Assembly: GCA_022844125.1 (NCBI GenBank)
Contig: JALHMI010000008.1
Location: forward strand, 1-64,000
Reading direction: 5' to 3'
Length of the DNA: 64,000 nucleotides
Origin: Pirellulales bacterium
GTDB taxonomy: Bacteria > Planctomycetota > Planctomycetia > Pirellulales > PALSA-1355
Position numbers and translations under genes: made by a program. Below are positions 9,173 through 17,425 of this stretch, piece by piece. Position 1 is the stretch's first letter. Each line of letters opens with the position of its first letter. The notes below the pieces were generated by a model, which was given only the letters and a program-made list of their open reading frames with translations, did no database searches and was not told the origin of the DNA.

Positions 9173-10443
9173 AGGTGCAGATGATCGGCTGCAGCCACCA
9201 CCATTCGTCGGTCGCCGTGCGCGAGCGACTGGCTTTCGGCCCCACGCAGGTAGGCCTGGCGCTCGCGCAGCTTCGCCAGCAGTTTCCCAAAACCGAAGCC
9301 GTACTGCTGTCGACTTGCAACCGGGTGGAGATCTACACGGCCGCCGAGCAGCCGGACGGCTCGCCGACGCACGAGCAGGTCGCCCAGTTCATGGCCGACT
9401 TTCACGGGCTGCCGATCTATGAGATTTTCGACGACCTTTTCGAGCGCACCGGCGAAGACGCCGTGCGGCACCTGTTCATGGTGGCTGCGAGCCTCGACAG
9501 CATGGTGGTGGGCGAACCGCAGATCCTCTCGCAGGTGAAGCAGGCCTATGAGCTGGCCAAGGGGCACCAAAGCGCCGGGCCGCTCACGCACGGCATCTTT
9601 CAGACGGCCGTGCGCGTGGCGAAGCGCGTCACCACGGAAACGAACCTGCATCAGCGACGGGTGAGCATCCCGAGTATCGCGGTTGGGGATTTCGCGGCCC
9701 AGATCTTCGAGCGCTTTGACGACAAGCACGTGCTGGTGATCGGCGCCGGAGAGATGGGCGAAGAAACCCTTCGCTACCTGCAGAACGAAGGCGCGCACAA
9801 TGTCGCGGTCGTGAATCGCAGCGCCGAACGGGCCGAGAAGCTGGCCGCTACCTGGCGCGGCAGAGCGGTGTCTTGGGAAAAGCTGCCCGAGGAACTGGTG
9901 CGGGCCGACCTGGTGATCAGCACCACCGGGGCCGGACAGCCGGTCATCACGCTGGCGGATTACAAACGCATCGAGGCGGCGCGGTACCAGCGGCCGCTGT
10001 TCGTGCTGGACCTGGCGATGCCCCGCGATTTCGATCCGGCGATCGGCGACCGGCTGGGCGTGTACCTGTACTCGATCGACGACCTGCAGGCGGCCTGCCA
10101 GAAGAATCGCCAGGCGCGCGACGAGGAGCTGCCCGGGGCGATTCACATCGTCGAAGAAGAGACCGGTCGATTCATGGCCGAGCTCAACCATCGGGCGACG
10201 GCCCCGATCATCAAGCGGCTGCGCGAAGGCTGGCAGACGCCGAAGGACGAAGAGCTGCGGCGATTGTTCAACAAGCTGCCGGAACTTGACGAGCGCACGC
10301 GGAATGAAATCACGGTGTCATTCGAGCGGCTGGTCAACAAGCTCTTGCATCCGCCGCTGGAGTCGCTGCGCACGGAAGCCGAGCAAGGTCCGCCGCACGG
10401 CTTGCTCGAAGCACTGAAGCGGCTGTTTCAGATCAAGGATTGA
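9169..10443 (+). CDS. hemA: Glutamyl-tRNA reductase
   Basis: The 424-residue protein carries out the first committed step of C5-pathway tetrapyrrole synthesis, reducing glutamyl-tRNA(Glu) to glutamate-1-semialdehyde. The N-terminus shows the catalytic-cysteine motif LLSTCNRVEIY, followed by EPQILSQVKQAYELAK. The NADPH-binding region shows VIGAGEMGEETL. The C-terminus holds the helical dimerisation segment (FERLVNKLLHPP). The start is the ATG at 9169, overlapping the upstream membrane-protein stop by four bases. A much longer open frame from 8665 is only a shadow of the upstream gene. Confidence 0.97.
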   Translation: MKVQMIGCSHHHSSVAVRERLAFGPTQVGLALAQLRQQFPKTEAVLLSTCNRVEIYTAAEQPDGSPTHEQVAQFMADFHGLPIYEIFDDLFERTGEDAVRHLFMVAASLDSMVVGEPQILSQVKQAYELAKGHQSAGPLTHGIFQTAVRVAKRVTTETNLHQRRVSIPSIAVGDFAAQIFERFDDKHVLVIGAGEMGEETLRYLQNEGAHNVAVVNRSAERAEKLAATWRGRAVSWEKLPEELVRADLVISTTGAGQPVITLADYKRIEAARYQRPLFVLDLAMPRDFDPAIGDRLGVYLYSIDDLQAACQKNRQARDEELPGAIHIVEEETGRFMAELNHRATAPIIKRLREGWQTPKDEELRRLFNKLPELDERTRNEITVSFERLVNKLLHPPLESLRTEAEQGPPHGLLEALKRLFQIKD

Positions 10444-10470
10444 AGCGAGGGTCGGCGCAGCGCGCATAAA

Positions 10471-10496
10471 AAACCCAGGGAAGGCATTCCCTGGGC
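10471..10496 (-). terminator. Rho-independent terminator for the acidic-protein gene
   Basis: The stem CCCAGGGAA (10474-10482) pairs with TTCCCTGGG (10488-10496) across a five-base loop. On the minus strand the hairpin is followed by a run of T. It lies downstream of the minus-strand gene at 10539-10865. Almost the same stem and T-run recur at 39505-39533. Confidence 0.75.
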
Positions 10497-10538
10497 TTGT
10501 GGTCAGCGTATCGATTGAGGTGCGTGCCCTAGCGAAGA

Positions 10539-10865
10539 CTATTCGTCTTCGTCTTCCAGGTCATCGTCTTCTTCTTCGTCATCGTCCCAGTCGTCGTCCT
10601 CTTCATCGTCCCACTCTTCATCGTCATCTTCTTCGTCCTCTTCTTCATCGTCGTCGTCGACCTCTTCCCACTCGTCGTCTTCGAGGTCTTCTTCTTCGTC
10701 GTCATCCTCTTCGTCGTCGTCCTCTTCGTCATCATCCTCATCGTCGAAGGCGAAGGGGTTGTTCTCGACGACGCCCGGAAAGTCGCGCAGCAAGGTGGCC
10801 CGCGACTCGCCGATCAGGGCGGCGAGTTCACGGAGTGCGTCTTCGGGCAAGGCGGTGGTGATCAC
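10539..10865 (-). CDS. Small protein with an extremely acidic C-terminal tail
   Basis: The 108-residue protein has a short ordinary N-terminus (residues 1-40: EDALRELAALIGESRATLL, then an NNPFAF segment). It is followed by about 68 residues made almost entirely of Asp and Glu with a few Trp and Leu. The lower-strand reading frame ends before a clear terminator, and the start ATG at 10865 is plausible, so this is a real gene rather than a repeat artefact. Its neighbour upstream on the same strand is scpB. Acidic tails of this sort can mimic DNA, bind basic proteins or bind divalent cations. No function can be assigned. Confidence 0.7.
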   Translation of the reverse strand: MITTALPEDALRELAALIGESRATLLRDFPGVVENNPFAFDDEDDDEEDDDEEDDDEEEDLEDDEWEEVDDDDEEEDEEDDDEEWDDEEDDDWDDDEEEDDDLEDEDE

Positions 10866-10945
10866 GTTCGCTATCCTCCTCGAAAATCAGTAGTTCGTCA
10901 GTGGTTCGGTGATTGACTGGTATGTTGATCTCGGCGGGGCCGAGT

Positions 10946-11698
10946 TCAGAGAACGGAGTTTTGTGGCGTCGCGTTGCCCGCTGGTGCGGGAGCTCTGAGT
11001 TGTTCGGCTCGTGGCAGGTCGTCGAGGTGCCTCAGTCCGAAGACCTGCAGGAAGCGGCGCGTTGTGCTGTACAGATAGGGTCGTCCTAGTTCGTGGGCCC
11101 GGCCCGAGGTGCGAACCAGTCCACGTTCCATGAGTTGTCTGAGGATTTCGCCGCAGTCGACGCCTCGAATCGCTTCGATCTCGGACCGCATGACCGGTTG
11201 ACGATAAGCGACGACGGCCAAAGTTTCCAGAGCCGGTGCGGAAAGGCGCACTTCGCCGGTCGTGCCGGCGGTCCCCGCGGTGCTGCCTTTGCGGAGCCAG
11301 CCGGCAAATTGCGGCCGCGACAGGAGCTGAAAACCGCCGGCTACTTCTTCGGCCCGAAAGGCGCTTCCCGAGGCGTCGTACCAGTCGTTCAGCCGGCGGA
11401 CGAGCGTGCGGGCTTCGGTGCCATCGGCCAGGTTCGCCAGTTGGGCGAGCTTGCGGGTATTCATCGGCTCGTGAGCCAGGAACAAGACAGCTTCAAGTCG
11501 GGCGGTGCTGGCGTCGCGGAGATAGGGATCGGGCGCTACCTGTCGCTGCTCGGCGGCGGGATCGAGTCGGCGACGCCAATCGACGTTGGCCGAGCGTCGC
11601 GGGAGGATATCTGTCGATGCGGTGGCGACGCGCAACGTGCCACGAGCGCCCGAGAGCTGGGCGGCGGCCGAACGGTGCGATTTTCCGGAGCGTGCCAA
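10946..11698 (-). CDS. scpB: Segregation and condensation protein B
   Basis: The 250-residue protein has the two winged-helix domains of ScpB. The first begins near residue 66 (ARLEAVLFLAHEPMNTRKLAQL). The second contains APALETLAVVAYRQPVMRSEIEAIRGV and ILRQLMERGLVRTSGR, then GRPYLYSTT. ScpB works with ScpA and SMC to compact and segregate the chromosome. The first 60 or so residues are basic and Ser/Ala-rich and look like an unstructured extension, so translation could begin later. scpA is not in this window. The next gene downstream, on the same strand, is the acidic protein ending at 10539. Confidence 0.92.
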   Translation of the reverse strand: MARSGKSHRSAAAQLSGARGTLRVATASTDILPRRSANVDWRRRLDPAAEQRQVAPDPYLRDASTARLEAVLFLAHEPMNTRKLAQLANLADGTEARTLVRRLNDWYDASGSAFRAEEVAGGFQLLSRPQFAGWLRKGSTAGTAGTTGEVRLSAPALETLAVVAYRQPVMRSEIEAIRGVDCGEILRQLMERGLVRTSGRAHELGRPYLYSTTRRFLQVFGLRHLDDLPRAEQLRAPAPAGNATPQNSVL

Positions 11699-11943
11699 AA
11701 GGAATGCCCCAGCGCGCTGGGGAGTTAGCGAGTTTACCTAAGACGTTACACCGGTAAAGGTAAGCAGCCTTGGCCCGACTGACAAGTACCTTTCGAGGGC
11801 CCCGCTGGCGCGACGCAATCATGGGCCCTGGGGATGCACCGCAGGCGCGTGAGAAATCAGCCGTGAAAGTACGGACCACCGGCCAAATGCTTAAGGGGAA
11901 ATGCCAAGGCCCGGCAGCAAATCAGATGCCAGCAGTGAGCAGG

Positions 11944-12795
11944 CTAGCGATGCACTGCCGGCCAGGCGGAACCGGGCTGCCGGGAGACTTCGACGACCGG
12001 TGGTTGCGAGGGGGCTGGCTGATTCTGCGCAACGGGCTGCTGCGAGATCTCGACGCTGCCGCTATTGCGCCAGGCCTCGACCTGGGTGAGCACGTCGGAC
12101 ATTGCCTTGAGGGCGTCGCGGTCGGTGGCTTCGAAATGGCGTGTGTAGGACGCGTTGCTGGCGACGGCCATCCGGCAGTGGAAGCGATAGAGTTCGCCGC
12201 TTTGGCCCCAGGTTTCCAGCAGGTAGTACGTCGCGCCGTGCTGACGCAAGCGGCGCTCCATGTCTTTGAACGGATCGGTCGGCTCCAGCGGACAGGCCAT
12301 GCGATCGGCAGCGCCGGGCATGGGCGCACCGGCCGTGGGGCCACTGGGAAGTGGAGCAGGTGCGCCGGCATAGGGCCCGCCAGCATGCGCGGTCTGCTCA
12401 TGCTGTCCGGCGGGGACGGAATAGCTGGCCGGTTGATTTAAAGTAGTGGGATCGCCAGGGCCGCCGAGGGGCACGACCGCTGGCGGCATGTTGCCGGCGG
12501 CCATCTGAGGCATTTCGCCGTGGGGGCCATTCCAGCGCGGGGCGCTGTCCCATGGATTGGCTGGCTCGGTGGCGCCCGGCGCGCCGATGTTCGGGCCAAC
12601 GGTGCGGAAGCCATTCGGATCGGCCGGGGGCGTGGCTTCGACGGGTTTGCCGGTGCCGAGGGCCACAATGCGATCGACCAGGACGGTTTTGACAACATCT
12701 GGGAATGCACTGCCGAAGATTGCCGCGAGCGGCACAATGATCAGGCAGCTCAACATCACGAAGATGCGAAAGGCCAACACCGTTGAGCTTTCCAT
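11944..12795 (-). CDS. Membrane-anchored protein of unknown function
   Basis: The 283-residue protein has one N-terminal membrane segment (residues about 8-30). A Pro/Gly/Ala/Asn-rich linker of roughly 130 residues follows. The C-terminal domain (TDPFKDMERRLRQHGATYYLLETWG, then a Phe/Ser/Arg-rich strand and AMSDVLTQVEAWR) looks compact. I do not recognise the family; proteins of this layout are common in planctomycetes. The topology suggests a domain held on the outer face of the inner membrane. The 245 bases on its downstream side (11699-11943) show no gene. Confidence 0.6.
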   Translation of the reverse strand: MESSTVLAFRIFVMLSCLIIVPLAAIFGSAFPDVVKTVLVDRIVALGTGKPVEATPPADPNGFRTVGPNIGAPGATEPANPWDSAPRWNGPHGEMPQMAAGNMPPAVVPLGGPGDPTTLNQPASYSVPAGQHEQTAHAGGPYAGAPAPLPSGPTAGAPMPGAADRMACPLEPTDPFKDMERRLRQHGATYYLLETWGQSGELYRFHCRMAVASNASYTRHFEATDRDALKAMSDVLTQVEAWRNSGSVEISQQPVAQNQPAPSQPPVVEVSRQPGSAWPAVHR

Positions 12796-13004
12796 GCCAG
12801 TTGGGTTCCTGCCGCGAAGCCGAGTTCTGCCGCGAAGCGTGGGGCTTCCGTGCCGCCACTTGCCGCTGCTCCCGCCTGATCGCGCACAGGCGCTGCGGGC
12901 AAAGCGGCGGGATGATACGAGAAAGCGCCCCTGGGCAGCAATGGCAGTCGGGGGCGATTCGCGGGCTGCTAGCAGGAAGCTTGCGCGGCTTTAATGCGAG
13001 CCGC

Positions 13005-13703
13005 TCAGCCCCACAGCGTGCGCGGACGGTAGGCGGCCTTCACTTCGCGGACGAACTCGCCGAGCGCGGCCAGCGGATCGGCGGCGCTGATCACGGGATG
13101 GCCGATGGCGATCAGCTCGGCTCCGCCCTGGGCGGCGCGAACGCCGTCTTCCGGCAGGAAGCAGCCCACGCCGACGGGAATTTTCACGGCGCTCTGCACG
13201 GCACTGAGCCACTGCATGCTGTCTTGCGAAGCGTCGGCCTTGCGCTGGTCGGCGCCGTAGTGCAGGTAGATCATGTGCACGCCCCACTCCGCGCACTGGC
13301 GAGCACGAGCCGGCTGATCCTTGACGCCGATCGTGTCGGCCACAACCCAGACGCCGGAGTTCTTGGACTCGGTGATGGCCGAGCGGAGCGTTTCGTCGGG
13401 TGCGTTCGCGCAGACGGTCATGATGTGACCCCCCTGCTCCGCCGTGCGCTGGACGTTCTTCCAGCCGGAATCCATCGTCTTGTAGTCGGCGAGCACCGGA
13501 AAGTCGGGAAACGCGCGGACCATCTTGTCGATCGGTGCCACGCCTTGCGAGACGATCAGCGGGGTGCCGATCTCGAGCCAGTCGACGCCGGCCTCAATGC
13601 CGATCTTGGCCATCGCGAGGGCTTCTTCGATCGTGGCGTAGTCGAGCGCGATTTGGATAACAGGCGGCCTGGCGATCTTGAGCGTGAGCTGCGAGACGTT
13701 CAT
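13005..13703 (-). CDS. HUMPS/OMPDC-family decarboxylase or hexulose-phosphate synthase
   Basis: The 232-residue TIM barrel belongs to the orotidine-phosphate decarboxylase superfamily. It opens PPVIQIALDYATIEEALAMA and carries the signature DxKxxD as LADYKTMDSG. A phosphate-binding end (VGVGCFLPEDGV, then ELIAIGHPVISAADP) follows. Members either fix formaldehyde on ribulose 5-phosphate (3-hexulose-6-phosphate synthase) or decarboxylate 3-keto-L-gulonate 6-phosphate. The sequence does not decide between them. No 6-phospho-3-hexuloisomerase or ascorbate-pathway gene lies beside it. The start ATG at 13703 is well placed. Confidence 0.78.
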   Translation of the reverse strand: MNVSQLTLKIARPPVIQIALDYATIEEALAMAKIGIEAGVDWLEIGTPLIVSQGVAPIDKMVRAFPDFPVLADYKTMDSGWKNVQRTAEQGGHIMTVCANAPDETLRSAITESKNSGVWVVADTIGVKDQPARARQCAEWGVHMIYLHYGADQRKADASQDSMQWLSAVQSAVKIPVGVGCFLPEDGVRAAQGGAELIAIGHPVISAADPLAALGEFVREVKAAYRPRTLWG

Positions 13704-13796
13704 GGCGGGAGGAATTCTGAGAGAGGTGGGTGATGACGCCGCATGTTAGCGGCGCCCCATGCGCGGTGCAAACTGGAAGTTGTGTGTGGGTTTTGT

Positions 13797-14018
13797 ACGC
13801 CGAAGGCGTGAAACAAGTCAGCTCGGGGCATCACCCAGGGAAACTAGTCATCCCGCAGATCTCTCTTTGCCCTGCAAGGGCGCAACGCGCTGATGCGTGC
13901 TTAGTTTCGCCCTTACAGGGCTGGAGATATCAGCAGGGGGTCGCAAAATCCCCGGGCGATGACCTTCCCCACGATGCCCGGGGCTGACATGCTGCCGGCC
14001 TGCGGCCGAAAGAATTTT
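13797..14018. repeat. Array of palindromic modules, copy 1 (left flank of the speA block)
   Basis: Three modules sit in the 330-base gap 13704-14033. Module i (13797-13832) contains GCGTGAAACAAGTCAGC. Module ii (13869-13921) is a hairpin of GCCCTGCAAGGGCG facing CGCCCTTACAGGGC. Module iii (13976-14018) contains GGGCTGACATGCTGCCGG. The same three modules occur in reverse order and orientation at 17106-17319. Module i differs at only three of 36 positions between the copies. No gene lies in the gap. Confidence 0.8.
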
Positions 14019-14033
14019 AGTCTTTGCTGAGCC

Positions 14034-14918
14034 TCACGCCTCGGCCAAGAGCCGATCGAGACCCGCCAGCGCGACGGCCCACGGTGTGTGGGATTCGTGA
14101 TAGGTCGTCCACCAGTCGAGAAGCAGCTCGGCTGACGAGTCGATGGCCGCGGCATCGAACTCCCAGGTGTCGAGTGCCAGGGAGATCGACGGCAAGTCAA
14201 GCCGCGCGAGCTCGACCTCCTGAGCCGCGGCCAGCACGGCCGGCACCAGCGCGAACTGTCCGACCGCGGCAACGATCCGCGCGTGGCCCAGCGGCTCGGC
14301 ATATTTCGGCAGATCGAAATGTAGCTGTCCCCACAGCCAGCCCAGCCGCACGACTTCGGGCAGCTCGGCGCTGTTGTTGGCAAGCACGGCTTCGACCAGC
14401 ACCGAGTTGTACGGCGGGAACGCTTCGCCACCGCCGCCAGTGACGGGACGGACCAGCACGATCTCGGCCCGCTCGGGCGCGACGTCCGGTTCGGTGAGCC
14501 GGCGGAGCGTGGCGATGAGTCCCGGCCCGCGGGCTTCCCACTGCTCGCGGATTGGCCCGGTGCGAAGTTCGAGCTCTTCGACCAGTCCGGGAGCGTGCCG
14601 GAGGAACGCGCGATAGAGCGCTGCGATCTCGCGGGCGAGCACTTCGCTGCCCGTCGTGCGAGCGGAGCCGTGCAGCTTTGTCAGGACGACATCGACGAGA
14701 TGCCGCGGCGGTTCGAGGCGCACGCAGAGTGGTAGTGCGTGTGCGAAGAATACCTGTGCGTCGAGGTTCTCGAGGGCGAGCTGGCTCGCGAGGGCGTCGG
14801 CTGCGGCTGCGACTTCGGGCGAGGACGAAAGCTGAGGTTCGGGATGCGCGAAGCGGCACTTTGCCCAGTAAAGGGCGCTGGCACTGGCGCTGGCGATCCA
14901 CTGGGCTTCGGCGGTCAT
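14034..14918 (-). CDS. Conserved-looking protein of unknown function
   Basis: The frame gives 294 residues from the ATG at 14918 (MTAEAQWIASASASALYWAKCRF); a longer version from 14966 is possible. It is mostly alpha-helical in appearance, cytoplasmic (no signal peptide or membrane segment) and rich in Ala, Leu and Glu. I recognise no catalytic motif. It is divergent from speA, 235 bases away, and lies inside the block bounded by the mirror-image repeat arrays. Codon use resembles neighbouring genes and the frame is uninterrupted, which supports a real gene. Confidence 0.6.
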   Translation of the reverse strand: MTAEAQWIASASASALYWAKCRFAHPEPQLSSSPEVAAAADALASQLALENLDAQVFFAHALPLCVRLEPPRHLVDVVLTKLHGSARTTGSEVLAREIAALYRAFLRHAPGLVEELELRTGPIREQWEARGPGLIATLRRLTEPDVAPERAEIVLVRPVTGGGGEAFPPYNSVLVEAVLANNSAELPEVVRLGWLWGQLHFDLPKYAEPLGHARIVAAVGQFALVPAVLAAAQEVELARLDLPSISLALDTWEFDAAAIDSSAELLLDWWTTYHESHTPWAVALAGLDRLLAEA

Positions 14919-15043
14919 AGGAACCTTCGTGTCGTGGTTGGCGGACGGGCGAGTCGCGCTCGCCAAGCGAGCGATTATCGGCTGCGCGCCTGCTGGCGGC
15001 CAGAGCAGCGTGGGGAAGCGGCGGGTGTCTGCCTGCGGTAAAT

Positions 15044-15065
15044 CCTGCCTGCGGCAGGGTTTTTG
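15044..15065 (+). promoter_or_regulatory. Terminator-like hairpin in the speA upstream region
   Basis: CCTGCC (15044-15049) pairs with GGCAGG (15053-15058) and is followed by GTTTTT. It points toward speA about 90 bases before its start, although no plus-strand gene lies upstream to be terminated. It could be an attenuator in a leader or a stray palindrome. Only the sequence supports it. Confidence 0.35.
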
Positions 15066-15153
15066 CCATAGCTCTCCGTCGACCGCGTGTTAATAATTCG
15101 CTACGATTGTTTGTTTGCCTTGAGGTGATTTCCTTCGCGAGGGTTGTCGGAAG

Positions 15154-17073
15154 ATGCTCGATCAAGAAGTGCGACGCTGGACGGTGACTGACGCCGCCGA
15201 GATGTATGAAATCGCGCGCTGGGGCAAAGGCTATTTTTCAATCGGCGAAGACGGGCACGTTCGCGTGCATCCCGAGAAAGATCCCGAGCGCTGGCTGGAT
15301 CTGAAGCAGCTTGTCGACCGGTTGCAACTGCGCGGGATTGACCTGCCGATCCTGATCCGCTTCGCCGAGATTCTGAAGCATCGCCTGGGCGAAATTCACA
15401 AGGCCTTCGAGACGGCCATCGCCGAGAACAAATACAACGGCGCCTACGCCTGCGTTTACCCGATCAAGGTGAACCAGCAGCGGCAGGTGGTCGAGGAAGT
15501 CGTGCGGTTCGGCAAGCCGTTCAAGTTCGGGCTCGAGGCGGGCAGCAAGCCGGAGCTGATGGCCGTGGTGGCGATGGCCACCGACGACACGCCGATCATC
15601 TGCAACGGCTTCAAGGATGCCGAGTTCATCGAGATGGCGATGATGGCCCTCAAGATGGGGCGCACGATCATTCCAGTCGTCGAGAAGTACACCGAGCTGG
15701 AACTGATTCTGAAGCTTTCGGAAAAGATCGGCGTGCGACCACTGATCGGCTTCCGCGTTAAGCTGGCCGCGCGCGGCAGCGGACGCTGGCAGCAGTCGGG
15801 CGGGTATCGCTCGAAGTTCGGGCTGACGGTGAGCGAGATCCTGCGCGCGCTCGGCGAGCTGAAGAGCCGGGGCATGGAAGACTGCTTCAAGCTGTTGCAC
15901 TTCCACCTGGGAAGCCAGATCACGAACATTCGCCAGATCAAGAACGCGCTCAACGAAGCGACCCGGGTTTACGTTGACCTGGCCAAGCAGGGCGCGGGGC
16001 TGGAGTATCTGGACGTCGGCGGCGGATTGGGCGTCGACTACGACGGTTCGCAAACCAACTTCGAGTCGAGCGCCAACTACACGCTGCAAGAGTATGCCAA
16101 CGACGTGGTATACCACGTGCAGACGGTGTGCGACGAGGCCGGCGTGACGCATCCGACGATCGTGTCGGAGAGCGGCCGCGCGGTCGTGGCGTATCACAGC
16201 GCGCTGGTGTTCGGCGTGTTGGGCGTGGCCGGTCAGGGGGAGAACGACGTCCCGCTACAATTGTCGGAAGACGCCGAGCAGCCGCTGCACGATCTCTTGG
16301 ACACATATCAGAACCTGACCGTGCGGAACGTGCTCGAAGCCTATCACGACGCCGGCCAGGCGCTCGACATGGCGCTGAACCTGTTTGCCGGCGGATACAT
16401 GCCGCTCGTGCAGCGCTCGATGGCCGAGAACCTGTACTGGGCGATCTGCCACAAGATCCAGCGGCTCACGAAGCAGCTCGAGTTCGTGCCCGAGGAGTTG
16501 GAAGGGCTCGACGCGCAGCTCAGCGATACGTACTTCTGCAACTTCTCGCTGTTCCAGTCGATGCCCGACAGTTGGGCGATCAAGCAATTGTTCCCGGTGA
16601 TGCCGATCCATCGGCTGGACGAGCGGCCGACGCGGCCGGCGGTGTTGGGGGACATCACGTGCGATTCGGATGGCAAGATCGAGCAGTTCATCGATCGCCG
16701 CGACGTGAAGAAGACGCTGCCGCTGCACACGTTCAACGGTGAGCCATACTACCTGGGCGCGTTCCTGCTGGGAGCGTACCAGGAGATTCTCGGCGACATG
16801 CACAACCTGTTCGGCGATACGAACGCGGTGCACGTGAGCATGGACGAGGGGGGCCAGGTCGTGCTCGAAGCGGTGATCAAGGGAGACACGGTTCGCGAGG
16901 TGCTCGACTACGTGGAGTTCAACGTCGAAGGCCTCCGCAGCCAGTTCCGCGACTCGGTCGAACTGGCCGTGCGCGAAGGCCGCATCGGCTATGAAGAAGC
17001 CGGCCGGTTCCTCAGGTTCTACGAAGGCGGGCTGGAAGGCTACACCTACCTGGAAGAGCCGAGCGAGCACTAG
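15154..17073 (+). CDS. speA: Biosynthetic arginine decarboxylase
   Basis: The 639-residue protein is close to the usual length of SpeA, the PLP enzyme that converts arginine to agmatine for polyamine synthesis. The PLP-binding lysine lies in YPIKVNQQRQVVEEV near residue 105. LHFHLGSQITNIRQIK and the glycine-rich stretch LDVGGGLGVDYDGS follow. VHVSMDEGGQVVLEAVI near the C-terminus is also typical. The start ATG at 15154 gives the standard N-terminus (WTVTDAAEMYEIARWGKGYF). No agmatinase or agmatine deiminase is adjacent. A spermidine-synthase-like domain is found in the membrane protein at 55398-57491. Confidence 0.97.
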   Translation: MLDQEVRRWTVTDAAEMYEIARWGKGYFSIGEDGHVRVHPEKDPERWLDLKQLVDRLQLRGIDLPILIRFAEILKHRLGEIHKAFETAIAENKYNGAYACVYPIKVNQQRQVVEEVVRFGKPFKFGLEAGSKPELMAVVAMATDDTPIICNGFKDAEFIEMAMMALKMGRTIIPVVEKYTELELILKLSEKIGVRPLIGFRVKLAARGSGRWQQSGGYRSKFGLTVSEILRALGELKSRGMEDCFKLLHFHLGSQITNIRQIKNALNEATRVYVDLAKQGAGLEYLDVGGGLGVDYDGSQTNFESSANYTLQEYANDVVYHVQTVCDEAGVTHPTIVSESGRAVVAYHSALVFGVLGVAGQGENDVPLQLSEDAEQPLHDLLDTYQNLTVRNVLEAYHDAGQALDMALNLFAGGYMPLVQRSMAENLYWAICHKIQRLTKQLEFVPEELEGLDAQLSDTYFCNFSLFQSMPDSWAIKQLFPVMPIHRLDERPTRPAVLGDITCDSDGKIEQFIDRRDVKKTLPLHTFNGEPYYLGAFLLGAYQEILGDMHNLFGDTNAVHVSMDEGGQVVLEAVIKGDTVREVLDYVEFNVEGLRSQFRDSVELAVREGRIGYEEAGRFLRFYEGGLEGYTYLEEPSEH

Positions 17074-17105
17074 GGGATAGCTCATCGGCAGCGCCAGCAC
17101 GCCAT

Positions 17106-17319
17106 TTCTTCGGCCGTAGGCCGGCAACATGCCAGCCCTGGGCAACGCCTGGCAACGCCCAGGGATCGCTGTCTTTCTTCCAAGCCCTGGCAGGGCGACA
17201 CTCAACGAGGCCTGGGAGTGTCGCCCTCACAGGGCTTTGAGTCATGAATCTAGAGTCATGAGTCGTCACGCAATCCACGGGGCGATGCCCCGTGCTGACA
17301 TGTTTCACGCCTACGGCGT
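17106..17319. repeat. Array of palindromic modules, copy 2 (right flank of the speA block)
   Basis: This is the reverse-complement counterpart of 13797-14018. Module iii' is at 17106-17143 (TTCTTCGGCCGTAGGCCGG). Module ii' is a hairpin of GCCCTGGCAGGGCG (17184-17197) and CGCCCTCACAGGGC (17222-17235). Module i' is at 17284-17319 (GATGCCCCGTGCTGACATG). The 352-base gap 17074-17425 holds this array and no gene. Confidence 0.8.
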
Positions 17320-17425
17320 CGAATACAGCGGCATGCAACCGCCTACGCATCACCCGTGGCACTCAACTGCGACGACACTACTTTTCGGTATTTCACGACG
17401 CTGTGGGCGCGATACATTGGGTCGC

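Noticed and set aside
13797-17319. The repeat arrays as a CRISPR
   Set aside because: The modules are different palindromes in mirror order, not regularly spaced direct repeats with unique spacers, and no cas gene is present.
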